From assembly GCA_930367205.1 (NCBI GenBank), contig OV884012.1, positions 56,317,239-56,381,238 of the forward strand: a stretch of 64,000 bases of DNA, read 5' to 3'. The notes beneath the pieces were generated by a model. The model was not told the DNA's origin. It saw nothing but the letters and a program-made list of their open reading frames with translations, and searched no databases. This document shows, in pieces, positions 48,339-56,649 of the stretch (its first letter is position 1; every line of letters starts with the position of its first letter). The position numbers and the translations under genes are program-made. This DNA comes from Acanthosoma haemorrhoidale (Eukaryota; Arthropoda; Insecta; Hemiptera; Acanthosomatidae).

Positions 48339-50826
48339 GTACAAGATACTTAACTTCAACGTTGACGGTCTGATGACTATACTTGAAGAAGTGGAGGCGC
48401 TAATAGCGATCTCCACACCGGATATCGTCGTGCTAACGGATACGAGAATTGTGAACCAGAACGTAAGGCTACAGGGCTACTCTGTTGTCATCGAACGGAC
48501 CGATGGCTACGGTGGAGTTCTGGTGGCTATACGGCACGGCATCACATGGATGAAAGTGGACCCGCCACTGAATACATTTGATGTCAGGCTCCACCACTTG
48601 ACGGTGAAAATAAATTTAGGGACACCCATTTATCTCACCGCCATGTATAAGAGACCGAGGGCGTCTCACCAAGAGTTCTCAGCTCTTATTAAAGAGTGTG
48701 CCAAGAGAAATAACCACTGGGTTGTCGGAGACTTAAATGCGCGGCATACCTTGTGGAATAATGCCACCGCCAACCCAGCGGGGAGAGCCTTGGTAAAGGC
48801 GCCCTTTACTGTCGTTCACCCTCAGAACCACACCTTTCGCCATAGAGGTAACAGCGCACAAACCTCCACCCTAGATCTTTTACTCACAAAACAGCCACAC
48901 AGGATAAACAATTGTGAGACCCTGGACCTAGTAACGACCGACCACCTACCAGTATTGTATTCCATTGACGGTAGAGTTGTGATCCCGCGTCCCACGAAGT
49001 ACGACTATCGTCGGGCTGACTGGGACCTATATCGATCACAACTTTACCACCAATTGCATACGGTTCCTGTTCTCCGCAGTACAGAGGAAGTGGATCGACA
49101 GGTAGTTTTCCTGACCGAGGTTATCGTCGATGCAGCTAACACAGCTGTCCCAAAGTTTAGCCCGAAGCCACCCATGCTACAAAAACCACCAGACCATATT
49201 CTTCGACTTATTGCATTACGCAATAATTGGAAAAATAACTGGTATAGAACAAGGAATCGTCAGGCCAAGAAAGTTGTAAACTCTCTTACAACACAAATTC
49301 GTGGCTTGATGAGGAATTGGAAGACGGCAACGTGGCACGAACGGCTACATGGCTTACATGGCGATTTCCGTAAGTTTTGGAAGCTCCTAAAGACTACTAC
49401 CAAGAAGGACTCAGGTGTCCGTCTTCATGACGGAGACACCCTGTACACATCGGAAGAACAGGCTAAAATATTGGCCGACCACTATACCGCAGACAACACC
49501 GCTAGGACAGGTAACTACCACGAACCTCAGCAGCTGAGGACAGGTCAGAACTATATGTTTGTCTCCCCGAAGCAGCTTAAGGCGATTCTTCGCCGGTGTC
49601 AGGGAAACCGAGCACCAGGGGGCGACGGGATACAAACGGTATTGCTGAAACAGCTGCCGAGGAGAGGGATTGCCCAACTTGTTAACCTGTACAATTCATG
49701 TATCAGGTTGCGATACTTCCCGACAGCGTGGAAACAAGCTATCTTGTTCCCGCTGCGCAAGCCCACAAAGAGAGGCGACCACCCAGCCCACTATCACCCG
49801 ATCAGTCTTCTCCCTCACATGGGGAAGATTCTCGAAAAGATAATACTAAACTACCTAAAGGGGTTCTGTTCGGAAAATGCTATCATTCCGTATGAGCAGA
49901 CAGGTTTTCAGGCTCATCTGAGTACAGAACATCCGCTCGTGAAGGTACAAACGGAAGCCACCCTTGGTATCAACAAGAATACAGCAACTGCTATGATCTC
50001 GTTGGACTGCACACAGGCTTTCGACTCAGTGTCCCACGGGATGCTGTGCCGACAGCTTTGTGACTGGGAATGCCCAGAGCAGCTATATACCATGTTGGTT
50101 TCGTTTTTGAAGAACAGATCGGTGAGGGTACGGGTGGGTGATTGCCTCTCTAACCCATTCCCTCTGACTTGTGGAGTTCCTCAAGGAGCGGTTCTATCTC
50201 CGGTTCTTTTCAGTATGTACACATCTGAAATTGTTGGGACAAACTATCAGAAAGCTACTGTAATCGCTTTCGCCGACGACATTGCGGTTTACAGCAGCAG
50301 CATGAGTGCACAAAGAGCTCTTACACACGCCGAGTCAGTTTGTAACGTTATCAGTGACAGACTGGGCATGTTAAACATCAGCGTAAACGCCGGGAAGACC
50401 GACTGCGTAATCTTCTCCCTCCAAAAGGGGAAAAAATCCTTGCCAAAATCGTATAGCGTGGGAGGGCAAGAGAGCTCACCAGCTTTCTCAATGCACTATT
50501 TGGGTATAAAAATGGATAGGCATCTCCATTTCTCTACTCATTTTAGTAATAAAATAGAAAAAGTACGACAAAGGTCTTACCGGCTATCGCACTTGCTAAC
50601 TTCACCTAACCTGTCGCTTCGTCTTAAATTGATGATATATAAATGTGTCCTCCGGCCAGCTCTGCTGTACGGTGCCCCACTATTTACCCACTTGACTGAC
50701 AATACAGCTAAATTTCTCCAACACTTCCAGAATGGAATCATGCGAAAAGTGGTCCGACACACCTCTTTCGAGAGGTTGAAGAACGCTGACCTGCACCCGT
50801 TGCTTTGGTGTGCCGTCGGTGGGTGA
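48331..50826 (+). CDS. LINE ORF2: endonuclease and reverse transcriptase, frameshifted end
   Basis: The start is ATG 48331, overlapping the ORF1 stop by 8 nt (ATGGGTAA), which suggests translational coupling. The N-terminal APE-type endonuclease shows 'GDLNARH' (D134), 'STLDLLLT' and 'TTDHLPV' (D204, H205). The usual catalytic Glu region reads 'LTDTRI', Asp instead of Glu. The reverse transcriptase has 'AMISLDCTQAFDSVSH', 'GVPQGAVLSPVLFSMY' and 'FADD' at 647-650. An extra T at 50814-50816, compared with the second copy (TTGCTTTGG against TTGCTTGG), shifts the frame, so the protein ends 'HPLLWCAVGG', about 42 codons early. The copy is thus probably inactive despite a complete RT core. Confidence 0.88.
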   Translation: MGKYKILNFNVDGLMTILEEVEALIAISTPDIVVLTDTRIVNQNVRLQGYSVVIERTDGYGGVLVAIRHGITWMKVDPPLNTFDVRLHHLTVKINLGTPIYLTAMYKRPRASHQEFSALIKECAKRNNHWVVGDLNARHTLWNNATANPAGRALVKAPFTVVHPQNHTFRHRGNSAQTSTLDLLLTKQPHRINNCETLDLVTTDHLPVLYSIDGRVVIPRPTKYDYRRADWDLYRSQLYHQLHTVPVLRSTEEVDRQVVFLTEVIVDAANTAVPKFSPKPPMLQKPPDHILRLIALRNNWKNNWYRTRNRQAKKVVNSLTTQIRGLMRNWKTATWHERLHGLHGDFRKFWKLLKTTTKKDSGVRLHDGDTLYTSEEQAKILADHYTADNTARTGNYHEPQQLRTGQNYMFVSPKQLKAILRRCQGNRAPGGDGIQTVLLKQLPRRGIAQLVNLYNSCIRLRYFPTAWKQAILFPLRKPTKRGDHPAHYHPISLLPHMGKILEKIILNYLKGFCSENAIIPYEQTGFQAHLSTEHPLVKVQTEATLGINKNTATAMISLDCTQAFDSVSHGMLCRQLCDWECPEQLYTMLVSFLKNRSVRVRVGDCLSNPFPLTCGVPQGAVLSPVLFSMYTSEIVGTNYQKATVIAFADDIAVYSSSMSAQRALTHAESVCNVISDRLGMLNISVNAGKTDCVIFSLQKGKKSLPKSYSVGGQESSPAFSMHYLGIKMDRHLHFSTHFSNKIEKVRQRSYRLSHLLTSPNLSLRLKLMIYKCVLRPALLYGAPLFTHLTDNTAKFLQHFQNGIMRKVVRHTSFERLKNADLHPLLWCAVGG

Positions 50827-50991
50827 GTTCATCCGCCGGAGACACATTAAGTTTTTTGACTCGTTGCAGCACCTGACAAATCCAGTGTTTAACACTATGA
50901 CCCCGCCACCCCTCCCGCATCGATGGCAACAGACTGTCGGGGAAAAATTATGATAAGAATTAGTATGTAAGTTAGTTTTAAGGTTGATCAA

Positions 50992-51012
50992 AAAGGTGAA
51001 CCCCATCACCTT
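50992..51012 (+). other. Conserved stem-loop in the LINE 3' UTR
   Basis: 'aaggtgaaccccatcacctt' can fold as a 7-bp stem (AAGGTGA/TCACCTT) with a 6-nt loop. It recurs at about 51798-51818 and, with one G-U pair, at about 37503-37523. A second pairing, CCTGTA/TACAGG, lies about 100 bp further on in the two LINE copies here. It could be recognised by the element's reverse transcriptase. Confidence 0.5.
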
Positions 51013-51224
51013 ATTAGTCAGTTTCGTCAAGTCACGTATAATTTATGTCATTATACTTGTTTATACATTATATAATTTCTATAAAATAACAAAACCTGTA
51101 TATAATGTAGTTTTGCTACAGGAAATACAAAATAATTTGTAAATAGATTCGCCTGAGGATCTATAATTATATATAATTATCTGTAAATTTAAAGGGGCTA
51201 TGAAAAAAAAAAAACAAAAAAAAC

Positions 51225-51236
51225 CGCATGCTTTTT
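51225..51236 (+). repeat. Internal copy of the LINE target sequence
   Basis: 'cgcatgctttt' follows the A tail of the first LINE copy. It matches the flanking target repeats at 46797-46808 (ACGCATGCTTCA) and 52034-52045 (ACGCATACTTCA). The 18 bp up to 51253 belong to neither LINE copy. Confidence 0.6.
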
Positions 51237-51253
51237 TTTGAAAGTAACTGAAG

Positions 51254-52033
51254 ATCGTATAGCGTGGGAGGGCAAGAGACCAGCTTTTTCAATGCACTAT
51301 TTGGGTATAAAAATGGATAGGCATCTCCATTTCTCTACTCATTTTAGTAATAAAATAGAAAAAGTAAGACAAAGGTCTTACCGGCTATCACACTTGCTAT
51401 CTTCACCTAACCTGTCGCTTCGTCTCAAATTGATGATATATAAATGTGTCCTCCGGCCAGCTCTGCTGTACGGTGCCCCGCTATTTACCCACTTGACTGA
51501 CAATACAGCCAAATGTCTCCAACACTTCCAGAATGGAATCATGCGAAAAGTGGTCCGACATACCTCTTTCGAGAGGTTGAAGAACGCTGACCTGCACCCG
51601 TTGCTTGGTGTGCCGTCGGTGGGTGAGTTCATCCGCCGGAGACACATTAAGTTTTTTGACTCGTTGCAGCAACTGACTAACCCAGTGTTAAACAATATGA
51701 CCCCACCACCCCTCCCGCATCGATGGCAACAGACTGTCCGGGAAAAATTAGGATTAGGGAAGAATTAGTATGTAAGTTAGTTTTAAGGTTGATCAAAAGG
51801 TGAGCCCCATCACCTTTATTAGTCAGTTTAGTCTAGTCAATTATAATGTATATCATTATGCTTGTTTATTCGATTATATAATTTCTATAAAATAACAAAA
51901 CCTGTATATAATGTAGTGATGCTACAGGAAATACAAAATAATTTGTGAATAGATTCACCTGAGGATCTATAATTATATATAATTATCTGTAAATTTAAAG
52001 GGGCTATGAAGGAAAAAAAACAAAACAAAAAAA
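51254..52033 (+). mobile_element. 5'-truncated LINE copy in tandem with the first
   Basis: Begins at the position equivalent to 50448 of the first copy ('atcgtatagcgtgggagggc') and runs to its own A-rich tail (about 52008-52033). The ORF2 C-terminus is open to the stop at 51766-51768 and ends 'QQTVREKLGLGKN', supplying the undamaged version of the part frameshifted in the first copy. The two copies differ at scattered positions. The downstream flank ACGCATACTTCA (52034-52045) repeats the target upstream of the first copy. Confidence 0.88.
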
Positions 52034-52045
52034 ACGCATACTTCA

Positions 52046-52261
52046 CGCCAAAATTCACATCGTCCACATTTTCAACACACCCTTTATATATATGGCACAG
52101 TTTTCTTCGAAATAAAACGAAGTAAAGTCTTTTTGTACCTTCTTTTTAGGCTGACTATCACATCTTGAGCCATGGGCTGAATTAACGAAGCAACATTAGG
52201 TGGTGAATAGTGGTTGAAAATTTGTCCTTCATCTGTTTTTAAAATGGATTCATATGGGTGA
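52046..52261 (-). pseudogene. Tigger transposase, catalytic-core piece
   Basis: The minus-strand frame reads 'HPYESILKTDEGQIF', then 'SPPNVASLIQPMAQDVIVSL', then 'KRRYKKTLL'. This is the Tigger/CENP-B-family DDE block whose consensus is 'LPPNVTSLIQPMDQGVI'. The third catalytic Asp is replaced by Ala (PMAQ instead of PMDQ), so the copy is inactive. The piece begins exactly at the copia target duplication GGTGA. Confidence 0.8.
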
Positions 52262-52429
52262 TGTAAAAAATAATATTGATGTGGCATTGGCCTCTACTTT
52301 GTACTTACATCAAGATCATTATATACATATGTAACATATGGCCTCATTGTAACTAAAACAACTATGGTGGAATACACGAGTTAACCTAGCGTCTGTGTTT
52401 TATCTATGTAATCCTAATATATTTCTACA
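52262..52429 (+). repeat. 5' LTR of the copia element
   Basis: 168 bp, starts TGTAAAAAA and ends TTTCTACA, the standard TG...CA ends. No difference from 55262-55429 was seen. It contains 'atatacatatgtaacatatg', a short palindromic region. Confidence 0.95.
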
Positions 52430-52445
52430 GGTTATGGGCCCAGTC
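52430..52445 (+). other. Primer binding site, initiator tRNA-Met anticodon arm
   Basis: 'ggttatgggcccag', directly after the 5' LTR, is the complement of the internal CTGGGCCCATAACC sequence of insect initiator tRNA-Met. This is how copia elements prime, using a tRNA 5' half rather than the 3' CCA end. The tRNA sequence is from memory. Confidence 0.8.
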
Positions 52446-52552
52446 ATGTTCAAAAAGTACTTTGTGTGAGTAAAGGGAATTTTACCGGTTGTTTGTTTTT
52501 GGATAGTGACGTGTTTTGTGTTGGAAAAGAAAATTTAACGTGAGAGACAGTC

Positions 52553-54964
52553 ATGGCTACGGGACACACGTTAACATACCCTCAGTTGACGGACAATAAT
52601 TTTCACAACTGGAAATTCAGAGTGTTAATGTTATTAGATGAAAAAGGTGTAAAATCAGTACTGGATAAAGATGTGGAAATCACTAGCAGCAACAAGGAAT
52701 TGGACAAGAAAGCCAAAAACATTATTATCAACTGTATTACCGATCGCCATATTGATTACGTGAGAAGTTGTGGAACGGCAAACGACATGATGTCTGCTTT
52801 AAGCAACATTTTTGAAAGAAAAAGTGCTATATCAAAACTACTGGTACGTAAAAAACTTTTAATTTTAAAGTGTACGACTTCTCTACAAGAACATTTTAAT
52901 AAATTTGACAATCTCGTGAGGGACCTCGAGTCAATGGGCTCTAAACTCGAACAAGACGATCTCGTTTGTCACCTACTATTGACAATCCCAAACGAATACG
53001 AAAAAGTAGTTACTGTTTTGGAAGCAATGGATACCGAATTAACTCTAGATTTTGTTAAATCTCGATTACTAGATGCTGAACTAAAAATTAATCACATACA
53101 AAATGGTAGTGATGAAACTGATACATCATTCAAAGCATTTAGTCAAATTAAGAAATGCTATGAGTGTGGTGATAGTAGACATTTGTCATATAATTGTCCT
53201 AAAAAGTCAAATAATAATTTCAGGAAGAATGATAAGAATTTTTCACCGCAGAGACATTTTTCAAAACAATCGAGAAATTTCAATGAAAATCGTTGGAATG
53301 AAAACAGAAGAAGTCAGATGACCAGCAATGTTTGTCAACAAGATGAGGATATATCCGTTATTGCCTCAAGTGATCTAGAAACATCTGGGAGTCTTCGAGA
53401 CATGAATTTTGTCCTCGACTCTGGAGCTACGAGTCATATGGTTACCACGGAAACAGCTGATTTTGTCACGAATATTGTGAGTATTCCGCCTTTAAACATT
53501 AAAGTTGCTAACGGTGAAACATTATTGGCAAATAAACGTGGCATTTTAAGGATTCGACCCGATAACTGTGATGACATTGTTTTCAGTATTCATGTAATTA
53601 TAGTAAAACATTTAACATGTAATCTACTTTCAGTCAAAAAATTGCTTGATTCGAATTTCAAAATTATTTTTAAAGACAAAAAGGCTTTTGTCGTAAGAAA
53701 TGATTCTATCCTATTTATGTGTGAGTTAATAAGAAACCTATTTATAGTAAAATTTAGATATGTCAATAATGAAATAAATACATTTAATGTAAGCAGTGAA
53801 ACTTCCAATATTTGGCACTTAAGATTAGGCCACTTGAACAGAGGAGGTTTACGCTTAATGGGTTTGCCTTATAGTCAAGATCCGTGTGATTCGTGTCAAA
53901 AAGGAAAGGCTACTAGAGCACCTTTTAAAGATGTTATTAAACCCAGGTCAAGTCGCGTAGGTAATTTGTTACATTGTGATGTATGGGGTCCTACAAATCA
54001 CACTAGCATTAACGGGGAACGATACTACCTTGCAGTAGTAGATGATTTTTCACATTTTACGATGTTGTATTTGCTTAAACAAAAATCCGAAGCTACTCAA
54101 CGGGTTATAGATCATATTAAACAGTTAAGAGCGTCTGATATTTATGTTTCACGGCTGCGTGTCGATAATGGTACCGAATTTACTTGTAATAATTTGAGAA
54201 ATTTTTGTAGTAATAACGGTATAAGGATGGAGTTTAATACTACATATTCACCCCAAAGTTGTGGAGTGTCTGAGAGACTCAATAGGACTTTATTAAATAA
54301 AGCACGAGCTATGTTTGCTGATAGTAATCTGCCCAAATATCTATGGGGGGAGGCAGTGAGATGCGCTGCATATCAACTTAATCGTTCCCCAACTAGAGCG
54401 CTTGATGGTAAAATTCCAGCAGATATATATCTTGGTAAGACAAATTTAGGGAAACTAAGAGTTTTTGGTTGTAAGGCTTGGTATTATAAGTTACCTAAAG
54501 GGAATAAATTAGATCAACGAGCTAATGAAGCTAGAATGGTAGGCTATGCTTCAAATGGGTATCGTTTATGGGACCCTCAATTAAATAAAATCATTATTTC
54601 ACGTGACGTTAAATTTGACGAAAATAATTATTACTTTGACAGTAAAAATTTTACTCAAGAAACAAATGACAATGTATCTTTTAAACATGGTTTCCCAATT
54701 GATGACGATATAAATGTTGGACCAACTGTACCTGAACTAAATTCTAATAACGAAAGGAGATCAACTCGGGAGACAAAGCTTCCTTCTCACTTAAAGGAAT
54801 ATGAACTCTATTCAGCTTATTGTCTTATGTCTTACGATGGTGATCCTAAAACTTTTCAAGAAGCCGTTAAAGCTGGACCGGAGTGGAGGAAAGCTATCGA
54901 TGATGAATTGACAGCACATAAAAAAAAAAAAATTCGAAACATGGTCTCCGACAACAATACCTGA
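52553..54964 (+). CDS. Copia Gag-protease-integrase polyprotein, truncated
   Basis: The start ATG is at 52553. The Gag domain begins with 'LTDNNFHNWKFRV', typical of copia Gag, and carries a zinc knuckle 'CYECGDSRHLSYNC' at 202-215. The protease is 'FVLDSGATSHM' (D289). Integrase has an N-terminal zinc module ('WHLRLGHLNRGGL' to 'CDSCQKGK') and the triad D476, D538, E574 with 35 residues between the last two. Then 'FKDEN'-type linker sequence leads to the start of the reverse transcriptase region, 'EWRKAIDDELTAHKK'. A run of 13 A (54920-54932) shifts the frame; the alternative frame after it reads the family-typical 'ETWSPTTIPEG'. The protein ends at 54964, before any RT catalytic motif. Confidence 0.9.
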   Translation: MATGHTLTYPQLTDNNFHNWKFRVLMLLDEKGVKSVLDKDVEITSSNKELDKKAKNIIINCITDRHIDYVRSCGTANDMMSALSNIFERKSAISKLLVRKKLLILKCTTSLQEHFNKFDNLVRDLESMGSKLEQDDLVCHLLLTIPNEYEKVVTVLEAMDTELTLDFVKSRLLDAELKINHIQNGSDETDTSFKAFSQIKKCYECGDSRHLSYNCPKKSNNNFRKNDKNFSPQRHFSKQSRNFNENRWNENRRSQMTSNVCQQDEDISVIASSDLETSGSLRDMNFVLDSGATSHMVTTETADFVTNIVSIPPLNIKVANGETLLANKRGILRIRPDNCDDIVFSIHVIIVKHLTCNLLSVKKLLDSNFKIIFKDKKAFVVRNDSILFMCELIRNLFIVKFRYVNNEINTFNVSSETSNIWHLRLGHLNRGGLRLMGLPYSQDPCDSCQKGKATRAPFKDVIKPRSSRVGNLLHCDVWGPTNHTSINGERYYLAVVDDFSHFTMLYLLKQKSEATQRVIDHIKQLRASDIYVSRLRVDNGTEFTCNNLRNFCSNNGIRMEFNTTYSPQSCGVSERLNRTLLNKARAMFADSNLPKYLWGEAVRCAAYQLNRSPTRALDGKIPADIYLGKTNLGKLRVFGCKAWYYKLPKGNKLDQRANEARMVGYASNGYRLWDPQLNKIIISRDVKFDENNYYFDSKNFTQETNDNVSFKHGFPIDDDINVGPTVPELNSNNERRSTRETKLPSHLKEYELYSAYCLMSYDGDPKTFQEAVKAGPEWRKAIDDELTAHKKKKIRNMVSDNNT

Positions 54965-54966
54965 AG

Positions 54967-55062
54967 GTGAATAAGGCAGACATCTTTACTAAACCTTTGT
55001 CCACTCAAAAATTTCAAATTGGTTGTGAAATGTTAGCTGTTTTATCTATTGATGAGAATTAA
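54967..55062 (+). pseudogene. C-terminal tail of copia pol after the internal deletion
   Basis: 32 codons, 'NKADIFTKPLSTQKFQIGCE' to 'LSIDEN' and stop. This is the conserved end of copia RNase H/pol ('LADIFTKPL'). It lies two to three bases after 'TWSPTTIPEG', which normally precedes the reverse transcriptase. So roughly the whole RT and RNase H coding region is absent at a single clean junction. Confidence 0.85.
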
Positions 55063-55261
55063 TGAAGTTTCACTGCATTGACTCAATATTTTTGTTTTAT
55101 TTACTTAATTAATCTATGTTGTTTGATTTACTGGAATATGATCAAAATAATTTTAATATTCTGTTTGATTTACTTAATTAATCTATATTTTTTTATTTAC
55201 TGGGACATGATTGTAAGCAATTTAAAGTACTTTTGTAAAGATACTTTAAATTGAGGGGGGG

Positions 55262-55429
55262 TGTAAAAAATAATATTGATGTGGCATTGGCCTCTACTTT
55301 GTACTTACATCAAGATCATTATATACATATGTAACATATGGCCTCATTGTAACTAAAACAACTATGGTGGAATACACGAGTTAACCTAGCGTCTGTGTTT
55401 TATCTATGTAATCCTAATATATTTCTACA
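55262..55429 (+). repeat. 3' LTR of the copia element
   Basis: 168-bp copy identical to the 5' LTR, directly after the purine tract 'ttgaggggggg' (55251-55261) that serves as plus-strand primer, and followed by the target duplication GGTGA. Confidence 0.95.
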
Positions 55430-55434
55430 GGTGA

Positions 55435-55557
55435 GAAGAGATTTGGTGAAAGAACAGCCTTACTAGTAAGTATGTCGTCTTCGTACTGACATTCATGAAC
55501 GTATTGAACAAAAATTTCTATAAAAACCCACTCATTAAAAACAACCTTAATTGATCC
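55435..55557 (-). pseudogene. Tigger transposase, piece upstream of the copia insertion
   Basis: The minus-strand frame reads 'GSIKVVFNEWVFIEIFVQYV' and then 'HECQYEDDILTSKAVL', the region just before the 'LLDNAPSHP' catalytic motif in Tigger proteins. That motif is lost to a small deletion/frameshift at the boundary with the copia insertion. Upstream it runs directly into the TIR. Confidence 0.6.
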
Positions 55558-55574
55558 AAAAACACCGAGCGATC

Positions 55575-55618
55575 GATTACCTGGATAATCGAGGCGCGCA
55601 TAATCAAGGTTGTACTGT
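55575..55618 (-). repeat. Right terminal inverted repeat of the Tigger element
   Basis: Reversed, it reads 'cagtacaaccttgattatgc' followed by a partly duplicated 'cctcgattatccaggtaatc'. TA follows at 55619-55620. Confidence 0.7.
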
Positions 55619-55892
55619 ATTATAATGTCTACTATGAGAAATGTTACGTGAGTGCGCGAGGATCCAACTTGCTCAGTTTGATAAAGTCCACGACTGAAAT
55701 TGAGCTCACATATCAGCGGAATCCATATTATTGTGCAGCAGAAACACACAAACAATATGAGGACTCGAATTTAATGAATTTTGTTGTTATCATCACAACA
55801 GCACAAACATACTATCGACCGGGAAGATGTGTGATTCTATTCCTTAAATCAATGAGATTTAAATTTTCTTTCTTTTTGAGTAATTAATCAAA

Positions 55893-56645
55893 GCTAATGA
55901 AGGTGTTCCTCAACGAGCTATACTGAGTCCTCGACTTTTTAATTTTCTGATACGATCTTTCTCTACCAACATCAACCCTAACAATATTTGCAGAGGTCAC
56001 CCATATTCTGTACCGTAGAGAAACCATTGAAGTTTCCTTTACAGAACTTCAGGATTCGGTCAACAAAGTATCCTGCTGGTTAAAAAATTAGAACCTACAA
56101 CTTACTCCTTCAATATCTGAAACTATCATCAATATAGATTAAAAAGGATCGAAATTAATGATATATCAATAGATTGGAACCCAAAGGATCAGAGTGTTCA
56201 CTACCTTGGCGTATATCAAGACACGACTAGCTTGGAAACTAAACACAACGTGTAAACTACAAGCTAACAGACACCTGCAACAACTGTAACCATTCACAAG
56301 ACAGAAACCTATTACTTAAACACATTTGTACGACATTACTTTACAGGACATAATACCAATACTCACTAACGCTTATCATGTAAAGGACTACGCTACTATC
56401 AAGTCTATCAGGACAAAGCTTCAAACAGTTTATAATCAAATACTGCTGCTAGCACAGAGAATGGTTCTTCAGGAATACCCAAATTTGTTTAGAATTGGGA
56501 TGCACAATATCCTAACGCATAGAAGACCTTACAAAGAGATATTATATAGATATGACCATCTTGAGGCATCTTCAAGGACAGTCACCTTTCATCAAGGCCA
56601 ATCTACCCAGCAGAGACTCAAGCCAAAAATGTATGAATACCAATA
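55893..56645 (+). pseudogene. Decayed jockey-like LINE ORF2 fragment
   Basis: The plus-strand frames read 'NEGVPQRAILSPRLFNFLI', the RT block GVPQGxxLSPxLF. Later segments are 'VNKVSCWL' and, in a shifted frame, 'DWNPKDQSVHYLGVYQD', the segment that follows the RT core in jockey elements. Next comes 'AYHVKDYATIKSIRTKLQTV'. The FADD box and flanking parts are lost, with many stops and frameshifts. It differs from the other LINE families in the window and is older. The boundary on the left is abrupt after 'agtaattaatcaaagctaat'. Confidence 0.65.
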
Positions 56646-56649
56646 AATT

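Larger units (their letters stand above)
46809..51223 (+). mobile_element. Near full-length jockey-clade LINE (5' copy of a tandem pair)
   Basis: A two-ORF non-LTR retrotransposon, with ORF1 at 46965-48338, ORF2 at 48331-50826, a 3' UTR and an A-rich tail at 51203-51223. The exact 5' end is uncertain: the target repeat ACGCATGCTTCA lies at 46797-46808, but the clearly element-like sequence begins near 46880. A single-base insertion shortens ORF2, and ORF1 lacks an early ATG. The element sits inside the Tigger transposase pseudogene and is followed directly by a second, truncated copy. Confidence 0.85.
52262..55429 (+). mobile_element. Ty1/copia retrotransposon lacking RT/RNase H, recent insertion
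   Basis: 3168 bp bounded by two 168-bp LTRs (TG...CA) that are identical by inspection, with the 5-bp target duplication GGTGA at 52257-52261 and 55430-55434. It has an initiator-tRNA-Met-type primer site, one long frame covering Gag, protease and integrase, then a jump to the last 32 codons of pol, a polypurine tract and the 3' LTR. Copia elements are usually about 5 kb; the missing part is the reverse transcriptase and most of RNase H. Identical LTRs show it moved recently, and presumably by enzymes supplied in trans. Confidence 0.95.
46184..55618 (-). mobile_element. Tigger/pogo DNA transposon, split by a LINE pair and a copia element
   Basis: The left end reads 'tagtacaacctcggttatcc', and the right end, reversed, 'cagtacaaccttgattatgc'. 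Each is next to a TA, as expected for pogo/Tigger TIRs and TA target duplications. Between them are three collinear minus-strand pieces of Tigger-type transposase: 55435-55557, 52046-52261 and 46475-46796. The intervening DNA is a copia element (52262-55429) and a tandem LINE pair (about 46809-52033). Removing the two insertions with their duplications leaves roughly 1 kb. The N-terminal half of the transposase is missing between the right TIR and 55557, so the element was already a deletion derivative. Confidence 0.75.
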
